A stretch of DNA of 26,972 nt, taken from the NCBI GenBank assembly GCA_905200645.1, contig CAJKLD010000032.1, positions 1-26,972 of the forward strand, in the 5' to 3' direction. Shown here piece after piece: positions 15,076 to 24,048 of this stretch. The translations under genes were made by a program, and so were the position numbers. The notes under the pieces were generated by a model. It was not told where the DNA came from, did no database searches, and saw only the letters and a program-made list of their open reading frames with translations. Numbering within the stretch: the first letter of the stretch is position 1; every line of letters begins with the position of its first letter. The DNA is from an uncultured Phascolarctobacterium sp. Lineage in GTDB: Bacteria; Bacillota; Negativicutes; Acidaminococcales; Acidaminococcaceae.

Positions 15076-16866
15076 TTATTTTGCCTCTTTTTTCATCAGC
15101 AGAGAGGTTTTGATATGCAGTTCACGCAATTGTTTTTCATCAACATCGTTAGGAGCTTGAGTCATCAAATCAGAAGCGCTCTGAGTTTTGGGGAAAGCAA
15201 TAACATCGCGGATGGATTCGCGTTGAGCCATAATCATAATCAAACGATCTAAACCAAATGCCAAACCTCCATGAGGAGGAGCGCCATATTCAAACGCATT
15301 CATCATGAAGCCAAATTTCTCTTGTGCTTCTTCGTCAGACAAGCCAATAGCTTTGAAAATTGCTTTTTGCACGTCACGGCGATGAATACGGATGGAACCG
15401 CCGCCAATTTCGGTACCATTGAGAACCATATCATAAGCCTTAGCATATACCTTGCCTGGATCGGTTTCCAGCAAAGGCAGATCCTCGTCGCGAGGAGAAG
15501 TAAACGGATGGTGCATAGCTACATAGCGTTTTTCTTCCTCGTCATACTCAAACATAGGGAAATCAACTACCCAAGTGAAGGCCAGTTCATCAGGATCAAT
15601 CAAGCCGCGGCGTTTAGCCATTTCAATACGCAGCGCGCCCAAAGCAGCAGCTACTACAGAGGGTTTATCCGCTACAAAGAACAGCAAATCGCCGGGCTCA
15701 GCCTTAGCAGTTGCCAAGATAGCATCCATTTGCTCTTGAGTAAAGAATTTAGCAATAGGAGATTTAACAGTGCCATCTGCTAAGTATTGGATATAAGCTA
15801 AACCCTTAGCGCCATAAATAGCAACAAAGTCTTTCAGATGGTCAGCTTCACGGCGAGGAATATTAGCATAGCCTTTTACATTGATAGCCTTAACTTGGCC
15901 GCCGTTTTCGATAACAGAACGGAACACAGTGAAGTCAGCATCCTTAACAACATCAGCCATGTTTACCAATTCCATGCCAAAGCGCAGGTCGGGCTTGTCG
16001 CTGCCATAACGATCCATTGCTTCGTCCCAAGTGAGACGTTGGAAGGGAATTTTAATTTCTCTGCCCAAAGCGCCTTTGAAAATGTGATAAATCAAGCCTT
16101 CCATCAAAGCCAAAATTTCGTCTACTTCCATAAAGGACATTTCCATATCCAGTTGGGTAAATTCAGGCTGACGGTCTGCACGCAAATCTTCATCACGGAA
16201 GCAGCGAGCGATTTGGAAATAACGCTCCATGCCCGCAACCATCAAAAGCTGTTTGAAAATTTGCGGGGACTGCGGCAGTGCATAGAATTTGCCGGGGTTT
16301 ACGCGGCTGGGAACAAGATAATCGCGTGCGCCTTCAGGAGTAGATTTGCACAACATAGGAGTTTCAATCTCTAGGAAACGATGCTCGTCCAAATAATCGC
16401 GCATCAATTTAGCAACCTTGTGACGCAAAATCAGATTGCGCTGCATTTCCGGACGACGCAAGTCCAAATAACGGAATTTGAGACGCAAATTTTCGTCGGT
16501 ATCAATTTCGTCTTTAATATAGAACGGAGGAGTTTTTGCCTTGTTCAATACTTCGATTTCGTTAGCCAACACTTCGATAGTGCCGGTAGGAATATTTTCG
16601 TTAATGGTATCCTCATCGCGCATACGAACGTTGCCTACTACCTTAATTACATATTCGTTACGAATATCTTCGGCAGTTTTAAAGCTGCTGCCAGCAGATT
16701 CAGGGTCAGCAACAACTTGTACAATACCGCTGCGGTCACGCAGGTCAATAAAAATCAATCCGCCGTGGTCACGACGTTTAGCAACCCAGCCGCACAAAAC
16801 TACTTTGTCGCCGGCTTGCTTTTTGCCCAGTTCGCCGCAATGGTGACTGCGTTTTTCGTTAATCAT
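15076..16866 (-). CDS. aspS: Aspartate--tRNA(Asp/Asn) ligase
   Basis: This class II synthetase has 596 residues, the usual length of bacterial AspRS with its GAD insertion. Features in order are an N-terminal OB-fold anticodon-binding domain (VVLCGWVAKRRDHGGLIFID), the motif-1 region (RFLEIETPML), and motif 2 with the Asp-specific QSPQIFKQLLMVAGMERYFQ and FRDEDLRADRQPEFTQLD. The GAD domain (about 295-410) and motif 3 (GLAFGLDRLIMIM) follow. The His at residue 34, in RRDHGG, is the residue I associate with non-discriminating AspRS that also charges tRNA(Asn); E. coli has Leu there. It is the last gene of the operon, 24 nt after hisS. An AGAGGTG ribosome site precedes the ATG. Confidence 0.96.
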   Translation of the reverse strand: MINEKRSHHCGELGKKQAGDKVVLCGWVAKRRDHGGLIFIDLRDRSGIVQVVADPESAGSSFKTAEDIRNEYVIKVVGNVRMRDEDTINENIPTGTIEVLANEIEVLNKAKTPPFYIKDEIDTDENLRLKFRYLDLRRPEMQRNLILRHKVAKLMRDYLDEHRFLEIETPMLCKSTPEGARDYLVPSRVNPGKFYALPQSPQIFKQLLMVAGMERYFQIARCFRDEDLRADRQPEFTQLDMEMSFMEVDEILALMEGLIYHIFKGALGREIKIPFQRLTWDEAMDRYGSDKPDLRFGMELVNMADVVKDADFTVFRSVIENGGQVKAINVKGYANIPRREADHLKDFVAIYGAKGLAYIQYLADGTVKSPIAKFFTQEQMDAILATAKAEPGDLLFFVADKPSVVAAALGALRIEMAKRRGLIDPDELAFTWVVDFPMFEYDEEEKRYVAMHHPFTSPRDEDLPLLETDPGKVYAKAYDMVLNGTEIGGGSIRIHRRDVQKAIFKAIGLSDEEAQEKFGFMMNAFEYGAPPHGGLAFGLDRLIMIMAQRESIRDVIAFPKTQSASDLMTQAPNDVDEKQLRELHIKTSLLMKKEAK

Positions 16867-16890
16867 ATCTTAGCACCTCTACTTAAAAAT

Positions 16891-18153
16891 TTATAAAGAA
16901 TTGAAAAAGTTAATTATATCATTGAGAGCGATTTCCCGCTGCTCACTAGTAGCCATATTACGCACGGTAACGGCATTGCGGGCAATTTCGTCCTCACCAA
17001 AGATTAACACTTGTTGAGCCTGGAATTTATTGGCCTGCTTCATCTGTGCTTTCATGCTGCGTCCGTTGAAATCATATTCAACTTTAAAGCCTGCACGGCG
17101 CAATTCAATAGCAGTTTTAAAGGCCAAAGTAAAGTTTTCTTTTTTAGGGCAGACAATATAAGCATCGATTGTTTCATCAAAAGACGGCAGCAGCTGTTGT
17201 TTTTCCAAAGCCAGCAGCACGCGCTCCATACCCATAGCAAAACCAATACCGGGACGCGCTTCGTCGCCGCTGATTTCCTGCACTAAGCCGTCGTAACGTC
17301 CGCCGCCGCAAACAGCGCTTTGCGCTCCTAAGGGCGCATACTGAATTTCAAAAGCAGTTTTAGTATAATAATCAAGGCCGCGCACCAAATTGTGATCAAC
17401 CTCAAAAGCTACACCGGCAGCAGTCAAAAGCTCTTTTACGCCTGTAAAATGCGCCTTGCAATCGTCGCACAAACATTCCTCCAGACTGGGAGCACCTACG
17501 CCTAATTCCTGACAATGAGGATTTTTACAGTCCAGTAAGCGCAAGGGATTACGCTCAAAACGGCTTTGGCAATCCTTGCACAGCTCGTCAAAATACGGAC
17601 GGAAAAACTCCTGCAATTTTTCTCTGTGCTGCGGGCGGCAGTTGGGACAGCCAACGGAATTTATTTTCAGCTTCAAATCCTTTAAGCCAAGCTCTTTGAG
17701 CACCTGCACTGCCAAAAGAATAATTTCGGCATCTACATTAGGTCCGGGAACGCCCAATGCTTCCACACCAAATTGGTGAAACTCGCGCAGACGTCCTGCC
17801 TGCGGTCTGTCATAACGGAACATGGAGCCAATATAATAAAATTTAGTTGCCAGTCCCTCCTCCTTGCTGAGCTTATGCTCTACATAAGCGCGCACGGCAG
17901 ACGCGGTATTTTCAGGACGCAGAGTAATGCTGCGATTGCCGCGGTCGGTAAAGGTGTACATTTCCTTTTCTACTACGTCGGTAGTATCGCCAATACCGCG
18001 CTGGAAGAGCTCCGTATGCTCAAAAACCGGAGTTCTAATTTCTTTATAGCCATATTGGGCACAAATTCTCCGCACGGTTTCTTCCAGATAACGCCATGCG
18101 TTTACGTCAGAAGGCATAATATCCTTCGTACCTCTGGGTGCTGTAGTCAGCAT
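16891..18153 (-). CDS. hisS: Histidine--tRNA ligase
   Basis: This class II synthetase charges tRNA(His). Its 420 residues match bacterial HisRS. It opens with PRGTKDIMP, has the motif-1 and motif-2 stretches (EIRTPVFEHTELF; FRYDRPQAGRLREFHQFGVEA) and the HisRS-specific loop RGLDYYTKTAFE at 258-269. Motif 3 is GIGFAMGMERVLLALE, and the C-terminal anticodon-binding domain starts near residue 325. The insertion between motifs 2 and 3 carries cysteine pairs (CPNC 169-172, CKDC 192-195, C209/C214, and CLCDDC around 228-232) that could bind a metal. A smaller version is known in Firmicute HisRS. AAAGGAGG lies 10 nt before the ATG. It sits 21 nt after hemZ and 24 nt before aspS; the hisS-aspS order is conserved in Firmicutes. 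Confidence 0.96.
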   Translation of the reverse strand: MLTTAPRGTKDIMPSDVNAWRYLEETVRRICAQYGYKEIRTPVFEHTELFQRGIGDTTDVVEKEMYTFTDRGNRSITLRPENTASAVRAYVEHKLSKEEGLATKFYYIGSMFRYDRPQAGRLREFHQFGVEALGVPGPNVDAEIILLAVQVLKELGLKDLKLKINSVGCPNCRPQHREKLQEFFRPYFDELCKDCQSRFERNPLRLLDCKNPHCQELGVGAPSLEECLCDDCKAHFTGVKELLTAAGVAFEVDHNLVRGLDYYTKTAFEIQYAPLGAQSAVCGGGRYDGLVQEISGDEARPGIGFAMGMERVLLALEKQQLLPSFDETIDAYIVCPKKENFTLAFKTAIELRRAGFKVEYDFNGRSMKAQMKQANKFQAQQVLIFGEDEIARNAVTVRNMATSEQREIALNDIINFFNSL

Positions 18154-18174
18154 GCTGACTTCGCCTCCTTTATC

Positions 18175-19617
18175 TTAATTGAATATACTTGCTCTTTTAG
18201 CCAGCAAAGCCGGTAAATTTTGTCCATAAACGGCTACATTTTTCGGCATATTAACATGCCGCAGATGATGTCCGTCGGACAAAGGCAGCTTTGTAGAAGA
18301 TGAAGGTCCTACGCCAATTACCGGATGACGTTCTTCCATCATCTGGATATTATAAATGCTTTCCGTTCCCGGCTTAGAGTAACCTATATTGGCCAAATGC
18401 CCCAGCATATAATGCTGACGATATAAATAATAAGGCTCTAATCCGGCCTGGATAGCGAGATTTTTGCCCTCTTCTACTAAATCGGCGGCTGCTTGAGCAG
18501 ACAAGCTCATTGCCGAACCGAAAAGCGGTGCGTTGCGTTTTAAGGTAAGCGTATGAATAGTTAAATTTTCCGGCGCCAGCTTTACAGCTTCGTGCAGACT
18601 AAAAGAAATTTCTGCTGCCGTTTCTCCGGGCAGACCAATAATCAAATCCATATTCACCACAGGAATTTTACTATGGCGAACGTCTTCGTAAGCACGATAA
18701 AAATCTACCACAGAATGCCTGCGGCCAATAAGCTGCAAGGTTTTATCATGAAAGGTCTGCGGGTTGACGCTGATGCGGTTTACGCCAACCGCTTCCATCG
18801 CCGCCAGCTTAGCCTTGCTAAAGCAATCGGGACGACCGGCCTCTACCGTAAATTCATCTACGTCAGCAAAACGCAAATGCTTCCGCACAAGATTTACCAG
18901 TCTGGCAAAAACATTATCGTTAAGGCAGGTTGGTGTGCCGCCGCCAATATAAAGACTGCGCACAGACAAACTATGCATACTTAGTAATTGTACCACATTT
19001 TTGATATCTTGTTCAATCAAATTTAGAAAGTTTTGCTGAGATTCTTCATCCGCAGGCACAATTCCTGCCGGAAACGAGCAATAGGAACAGCGCGACGGAC
19101 AATAAGGTATGCCGATATAAACTCCTACATCCTGCCAGCGAGTGCTGTCGCATAAAACCTGCTTCTGCTTGACGGCAATGTTTTTCAGCAGCTCGCCTTT
19201 ATCCACAGGCAATAAATATTTTTTGTGCAGGCTAGCAGCTATCTTCTCTGTCGCTACGCCGTTGTCCAATAATTTATGCGCCAACTTTCCCGGACGCACG
19301 CCGGTCAAAATTCCCCAAGGCAGCTCTGGAGCTACGCCCGTAAATTGACTGAACACCTGCAGCACAGCCAGCTTGACGCAGCGCGTGATTTCGCCTGATA
19401 TAATTTCACTGCCTTGCTCTGCCTGGCATAATATTTGACAACTATATTTTTGAGCAGCAGCTGACAAGTCAGCTTGTATCTTATCATCTGCAAAATTTAT
19501 CTGCAAACTAATATCCGCTTCGTCTCGCAGCTCATAGCCAAAGAACGCGGCCATGTCACACACGGGCCGCGTTATCTCAAATCCGCAAAAATGTTTTAGA
19601 AAAAAATATTTATTCAT
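18175..19617 (-). CDS. hemZ: HemZ-type radical SAM coproporphyrinogen dehydrogenase-like protein
   Basis: This is a radical SAM enzyme of the oxygen-independent coproporphyrinogen oxidase superfamily, HemZ branch. The actual haem activity of HemZ proteins is debated. The N-terminal 160 residues form the HemZ-specific extra domain (contains WGILTGVRPGKLAHKL). The radical SAM motif CPSRCSYC holds Cys 173, 177 and 180 in the CxxxCxxC spacing. SLYIGGGTPT, EFTVEAGRPD and MDLIIGLPGE follow, as in this superfamily, with the HemN-type C-terminal lid. At 480 residues it is of HemZ length. The start codon overlaps the preceding transporter gene by 4 nt (ATGA), with GAGGAT just upstream, indicating translational coupling. 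Confidence 0.88.
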   Translation of the reverse strand: MNKYFFLKHFCGFEITRPVCDMAAFFGYELRDEADISLQINFADDKIQADLSAAAQKYSCQILCQAEQGSEIISGEITRCVKLAVLQVFSQFTGVAPELPWGILTGVRPGKLAHKLLDNGVATEKIAASLHKKYLLPVDKGELLKNIAVKQKQVLCDSTRWQDVGVYIGIPYCPSRCSYCSFPAGIVPADEESQQNFLNLIEQDIKNVVQLLSMHSLSVRSLYIGGGTPTCLNDNVFARLVNLVRKHLRFADVDEFTVEAGRPDCFSKAKLAAMEAVGVNRISVNPQTFHDKTLQLIGRRHSVVDFYRAYEDVRHSKIPVVNMDLIIGLPGETAAEISFSLHEAVKLAPENLTIHTLTLKRNAPLFGSAMSLSAQAAADLVEEGKNLAIQAGLEPYYLYRQHYMLGHLANIGYSKPGTESIYNIQMMEERHPVIGVGPSSSTKLPLSDGHHLRHVNMPKNVAVYGQNLPALLAKRASIFN

Positions 19618-20699
19618 GAATTATCCTCAGCTTCTATTCGCTCTTCGGCGTGCCAAAGCTCTTTATACAGCACGCGATAAACGGCGGCCACAGGTACGGC
19701 AAAAACCATACCCAAAATACCAAAAAGCTTCGCGCCTACCAGCAGACTGCCAATAACAAAAACAGGATGCAAATCAATCTTGGCGCCCATAATTTTCGGC
19801 ATAATATAATTAGCATCTAATTGATAGTAAATCGCATAGAAAACCGCCACATGCAGAGCGGCCGACGAACTTTGCCCGTAAGCAATAAAAACTGCCGGTA
19901 CTGCGCCCATAATCGGCCCCACAACAGGTACGGTTTCGGCTAAAACAGCCCAAAAGCCTAAAACCAAGGGAAAATCAATACCTAAAAAGGCTGTGCCCAC
20001 AGTAATAACAAAGCCGGAAATTAAGCTCAGCTTGAAAAGGCCGCGCACATAAGCGCTCAAGGTGCGGCCAATATCGTCTATTACTTTAGCAGCCCGTTCC
20101 TGCACGTCGTAATTAAATAAATTGATAGCCATGTCGCGCAGCTCGCGCCAGTCCTTAAGAAAATAAAAAGCCAAAAACGGCACAATAATCAAGCCGATAA
20201 GATTGGAAACTATTTCCAAGCTGCTGCGTAATAAGTTACGCAGTACCATGCTTACAAAGCCCATTGCCCAGTTGATAACACCGTCAGTAAGCATATCAAA
20301 GCTGGAAGGCAGCGTGGGAATCGCCTGCGGATTTTGCAGCATAGATTCTAAGCCTTGCAGATTGGAACGTTCCGTAAGCTGGGGCAGCTTAACCAGTAAA
20401 TCGTTCATTTGTCCAAAAAGCGGCAGCACAATAAAGCCCACAGTAATGACTAAAAAAATAATAAAGCCAATCAAGGACAAAACTATGGCCACTGCCCGTG
20501 AAAGCTTAATCATGCCATGAGCTACCCGCACCTGCGTAATAACATTGACCAACGGATAAAGTCCAAAAGCCAAAGCAATAGCCAGCAGCACCGGCAACAT
20601 AAATCCTGCCAGCAAATAAAGAATATAAGAAATTGCTGCTGCCACCAGTAATTTGAACCACGTACTGGTTTTAATTTGATTCCAATACTTAAACATCAT
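19614..20699 (-). CDS. AI-2E-family membrane transporter (PerM/YdbO-like)
   Basis: The 361-residue integral membrane protein has about 7-8 hydrophobic segments arranged as in the AI-2E family: two or three N-terminal helices and a soluble, less conserved stretch (about 100-145). A re-entrant region with FLAFYFLKDWRELR follows, then the family core KLSLISGFVITVGTAFLGIDFPLVLGFWAVLAETVPVVGPIMGAVPAVFIA. The last block is YYQLDANYIMPKIMGAKIDLHPVFVI. Members have been linked to sodium/proton exchange or small-molecule export; autoinducer transport is shown only for a few, so no substrate is assigned. It starts 3 nt after the MBL hydrolase stop and lacks a good ribosome site of its own, which suggests coupling. 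It overlaps hemZ by 4 nt. Confidence 0.9.
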   Translation of the reverse strand: MMFKYWNQIKTSTWFKLLVAAAISYILYLLAGFMLPVLLAIALAFGLYPLVNVITQVRVAHGMIKLSRAVAIVLSLIGFIIFLVITVGFIVLPLFGQMNDLLVKLPQLTERSNLQGLESMLQNPQAIPTLPSSFDMLTDGVINWAMGFVSMVLRNLLRSSLEIVSNLIGLIIVPFLAFYFLKDWRELRDMAINLFNYDVQERAAKVIDDIGRTLSAYVRGLFKLSLISGFVITVGTAFLGIDFPLVLGFWAVLAETVPVVGPIMGAVPAVFIAYGQSSSAALHVAVFYAIYYQLDANYIMPKIMGAKIDLHPVFVIGSLLVGAKLFGILGMVFAVPVAAVYRVLYKELWHAEERIEAEDNS

Positions 20700-20702
20700 T
20701 GC

Positions 20703-21329
20703 TTATTGCAGAAAAGGATTCCTGCGTCTCTCCCACCCCACAGAGGTTTGCGGCCCATGTCCGGGCAGAAGCGTTACTCCATCATCTAAAACTAAAATTT
20801 TATTTTTTATAGACTGCAAAATTTCTTTATAACTGCCGCCGGGTAAATCTGTACGGCCAATAGACTCACAAAAAACTGTGTCGCCTACAAACATAACCTG
20901 ATTTTCTTTATTGTAGTAGCATACGCCACCCTTAGTATGGCCGGGAGTAGCCAACACAATAAATTCCATGCCTGCCAGCTCTAAAACATCGCCGTCGTGA
21001 ACAATATCCTCTGCCGGCTCGCACTCGATATTGCGTCCTACAAAAAAGGAAAGGTTTACATCCGGCTTAGTCAAGCATGCTTTATCGCTTTCGCCAATAT
21101 AAACCGGCGCGCCCGTAGCCTTTCGCACTTCGCTTAAAGCGCCGATATGGTCGCTGTGTCCGTGGGTCAAAACAATTGCTGCCACCTTAACGTCAGCCGC
21201 TGCTACCATCTCCAAAATGGCTTCACAATCAGCGCCCGGATCAACGATAACACCTTCTTTCAGCTCCTCGTTGACAGCCAAATAACAATTAGTGGCCAGC
21301 ATACCAACTTCTTGTCTATATATTTTCAT
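20703..21329 (-). CDS. MBL-fold metallo-hydrolase (glyoxalase II-like)
   Basis: The 208-residue single-domain metallo-beta-lactamase-fold protein has the complete dinuclear metal site: THGHSDH at 55-61, the ATPGHTKGG histidine, the FVGDTVF aspartate, and the late LLPGHGP histidine. It resembles the short GloB/YqgX-type hydrolases, which act on thioesters such as S-lactoylglutathione or bacillithiol derivatives. The C-terminal glyoxalase II domain is absent, so the substrate is not assigned. AGGAGG precedes the ATG at ideal spacing. It follows dtd by 10 nt, an arrangement seen in many Firmicute rel-dtd-MBL clusters. Confidence 0.92.
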   Translation of the reverse strand: MKIYRQEVGMLATNCYLAVNEELKEGVIVDPGADCEAILEMVAAADVKVAAIVLTHGHSDHIGALSEVRKATGAPVYIGESDKACLTKPDVNLSFFVGRNIECEPAEDIVHDGDVLELAGMEFIVLATPGHTKGGVCYYNKENQVMFVGDTVFCESIGRTDLPGGSYKEILQSIKNKILVLDDGVTLLPGHGPQTSVGWERRRNPFLQ

Positions 21330-21339
21330 AAATTTCCTC

Positions 21340-21789
21340 CTAAAACAATTTCGTACTATCTAACAAGATAGTCACAGGTCCATTATTAACTAATTCTACC
21401 AGCATATGAGCTCTAAACACCCCTGTTTTCACTGCAATACCTTTGTCGCGGCAGGCGGCTACAAAGCGCTCATAATAAGCGTTGGCAAGATCGGGCTTAG
21501 CAGCTTTATCAAAGGACGGACGCTTACCCTTGCGGCAATCTCCGCACAAGGTAAATTGAGAAACAGCCAAAATACTGCCGCCTACATCCTGTACAGATAA
21601 ATTCATTTTTTCTGCTGCGTCTTCAAAAATCCGCAGGCCGCAAACCTTATCTACAATATAATTTAAGTCCTTATCCGTATCTCCTTCGGCTACACCTAAA
21701 AGCACCAACAGTCCTTTAGCTATTTTGCCGCTGACAGCGCCATTGACCGTAACACTGGCACAATCAACTCTCTGTACCACCGCTCTCAT
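21340..21789 (-). CDS. dtd: D-aminoacyl-tRNA deacylase
   Basis: DTD removes D-amino acids (and glycine from tRNA(Ala)) mistakenly attached to tRNA, a chirality checkpoint acting after the synthetases. The 149-residue protein begins MRAVVQRV. It carries both active-site motifs, SQFTL at 77-81 and NGPVT at 136-140 with the cross-subunit Gly-Pro, and RPSFDKAA in between. Length and order are canonical. The start overlaps the stop of the rel gene by 4 nt (ATGA), and the rel-dtd pair is one of the best conserved neighbourhoods in Firmicutes. Confidence 0.97.
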   Translation of the reverse strand: MRAVVQRVDCASVTVNGAVSGKIAKGLLVLLGVAEGDTDKDLNYIVDKVCGLRIFEDAAEKMNLSVQDVGGSILAVSQFTLCGDCRKGKRPSFDKAAKPDLANAYYERFVAACRDKGIAVKTGVFRAHMLVELVNNGPVTILLDSTKLF

Positions 21790-24023
21790 TTGCGCTTACC
21801 CCCGCTGCCGATAGTAGAAAAGACACGCTCAACGGCATATACGCCCTTCATGCGGCGGATGCGATTCATCACATATTCCAGCTGGTCTAAGCTGGTAATA
21901 TCCAAGCCCATGTGTGTAGTTGCCATTTTGTTTTTATCCGTATGGCAGCTTAAAGAGAAAATATTCAGCTTAGCTTCGCTGGTAATATTCATGATATCGC
22001 TCATCATACCAGGACGGTCCTGAGAAGTAATCATGATATTAACCTTATAAACGTCATCAATACCAACATCCCAAGAAACCTCAATCAAACGGCTTTGTTC
22101 CTCCGGATTATTACTGAGCACGTTGGGACAATCGGCACGATGTACGGAAACGCCGCTGCCGCGGGTAATATAACCAATTACCTGGTCTCCGGGAATAGGA
22201 TTGCAGCAGCGCGCCAGCTTAACCATAATACCTTCCTCGCCCTTAACAAGAATACCATGACTAGCCTTGGCTTTAGATTTACGCGGCTTCAATTCAGCCA
22301 AAACCTGCGCCAAATCCTTAGTAGTTTCCAGCTTCTGCTCTTTCTTATATAACTCTACCAGCTTAGACATAACGGTGTTTAAGGTTACACCGCCATAGCC
22401 CAAGGTAGCCAGCAAATTTTCGTCTGTGTCAATGCGTAGCTTATTGCCTACGGCCTTTAATTTTTCAGGAGTCATCAGCACCTTGATTTCGTAACCCAGG
22501 CGCTTAACCTCACGCTCCAGCATTTCGCGTCCTTTAAGAATATTTTCTTCACGACGCTCTTTTTTAAACCAGTTTTTAATTTTATTCCTGGTATCGCTGG
22601 AGCCAACAATATTTATCCAGTCTCGACTTGGTCCGTTGGATTGCTTAGAAGTGATAACCTCTACTATATCGCCGTTTTTCAGCTGATAATCGAGAGGCAC
22701 AATGCGTCCGTTAACTTTAGCGCCTACGCAGCGATTGCCAACGTCCGTATGAATACGATAAGCAAAGTCGACGGGCACGCTGCCCACTGGCAAATCGATA
22801 ACGTCACCGCGGGGAGTGAAAACAAAGACCTCGTCCGCAAAAATATCCATCTTCACCGTGTTAACAAAATCACGGGAATCATTCATATCATTATGCCATT
22901 CCAAAAGCTGACGCAGCCAGGACAGCTTGGCATCAAAGCTCTTGTCCGCACCGGTAGCAGGCTTAGAGCCACCGCTTTCTTTATAGCGCCAATGCGCGGC
23001 AATACCATATTCGCTGATGCGGTGCATTTCAAAGGTACGAATCTGAATTTCCAAAGGCTGTCCCGCAGAACTGAGTACAGTGGTATGCAGAGATTGGTAC
23101 ATATTGGATTTAGGCACAGCTACATAGTCTTTAAATCGTCCAGGAATCGGACGCCACATACTGTGAACAATACCTAATGTACCATAGCAATCCTTAACTG
23201 TATCCACTAAAACGCGAATAGCCAAAAGATCATAAATTTCGTTGAGCTGCTTATGGTCGCGCAGCATTTTTTTATGAATACTGTAGAAATTTTTCGGTCT
23301 GCCTTGAATTTCACAGCGAATGCCGGCTTTTTCCACAGCGTCCTTCAGCGTCGCCATAGCGTCGTTAATCATGGCTTCGCGCTCGCGGCGTTTAATCTTC
23401 ACCTGCTCCATTAAATCGTAATAAATATCCGGCTCCATATAACGGAAAGCCAAATCTTCCAGTTCCCATTTAATGGCGGAGATACCAAGCCGATGCGCCA
23501 GAGGAGCATAAATCTCCAAGGTTTCTCGGGAAATAGACTGCTGCTTGTGCACGGGCATATATTTCATCGTGCGCATATTGTGCAGTCTGTCTGCCAGCTT
23601 AATCAATACTACGCGAATGTCTCTTGCCATAGCCAAAAACATTTTACGGTAATTTTCTATTTGACGGTCCTCTTTGGAAATATATTCGATTTTACCCAGC
23701 TTCGTAACGCCGTCTACTAAATTGGCAACAACTACGCCAAAGCGTTCTTTAATATCGCCCAAGGTATAATCGGTATCTTCCACTACGTCATGCAAAAAAG
23801 CCGCCGCCAAGGTTTTTTCGTCCATTTGCAGGCTGACCAAAATTCCCGCTACGCCAATAGGGTGAATAATATATGGCTCACCGGATTTACGCACTTGGGT
23901 TTTATGCGCTTCTGCCGCCAATTCATATGCCTTACGCACAAACGCTGCCTGCTCCGGATTTAAATACGCTTCTATTTCACTAAAAAGCTTGTCTACATCA
24001 GTAATATTTTCTGTTGAGGGCAT
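21786..24023 (-). CDS. rel: Bifunctional (p)ppGpp synthetase/hydrolase, RelA/SpoT family
   Basis: This ribosome-linked enzyme makes and degrades (p)ppGpp, the stringent-response alarmone. The 745-residue long RSH protein has an HD hydrolase domain (LHDVVEDT; His78-Asp79) with ADRLHNMRT, which indicates active hydrolysis. The synthetase domain (about 240-350) has GRPKNFYSIHKKM and YDLLAIRVL. Its RFKD at 296-299 is the RxKD signature of bifunctional enzymes rather than the ExDD of synthase-only RelA. A TGS domain (about 398-460), a helical and zinc-finger-like middle with ARCCNPIPGD, and a C-terminal ACT domain (about 670-745) follow. TAGGAGTGG precedes the ATG. It lies 25 nt after recJ. In Bacillus subtilis the apt gene sits in this gap; here it is missing. 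Confidence 0.97.
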   Translation of the reverse strand: MPSTENITDVDKLFSEIEAYLNPEQAAFVRKAYELAAEAHKTQVRKSGEPYIIHPIGVAGILVSLQMDEKTLAAAFLHDVVEDTDYTLGDIKERFGVVVANLVDGVTKLGKIEYISKEDRQIENYRKMFLAMARDIRVVLIKLADRLHNMRTMKYMPVHKQQSISRETLEIYAPLAHRLGISAIKWELEDLAFRYMEPDIYYDLMEQVKIKRREREAMINDAMATLKDAVEKAGIRCEIQGRPKNFYSIHKKMLRDHKQLNEIYDLLAIRVLVDTVKDCYGTLGIVHSMWRPIPGRFKDYVAVPKSNMYQSLHTTVLSSAGQPLEIQIRTFEMHRISEYGIAAHWRYKESGGSKPATGADKSFDAKLSWLRQLLEWHNDMNDSRDFVNTVKMDIFADEVFVFTPRGDVIDLPVGSVPVDFAYRIHTDVGNRCVGAKVNGRIVPLDYQLKNGDIVEVITSKQSNGPSRDWINIVGSSDTRNKIKNWFKKERREENILKGREMLEREVKRLGYEIKVLMTPEKLKAVGNKLRIDTDENLLATLGYGGVTLNTVMSKLVELYKKEQKLETTKDLAQVLAELKPRKSKAKASHGILVKGEEGIMVKLARCCNPIPGDQVIGYITRGSGVSVHRADCPNVLSNNPEEQSRLIEVSWDVGIDDVYKVNIMITSQDRPGMMSDIMNITSEAKLNIFSLSCHTDKNKMATTHMGLDITSLDQLEYVMNRIRRMKGVYAVERVFSTIGSGGKRK

Positions 24024-24048
24024 ACTATCCCCACTCCTATCCCCAGCG

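Noticed and set aside
19614..20699. Quorum-sensing (AI-2) exporter as a functional claim
   Set aside because: The family name is historical; most members have no demonstrated role in AI-2 transport and no luxS is in the window.
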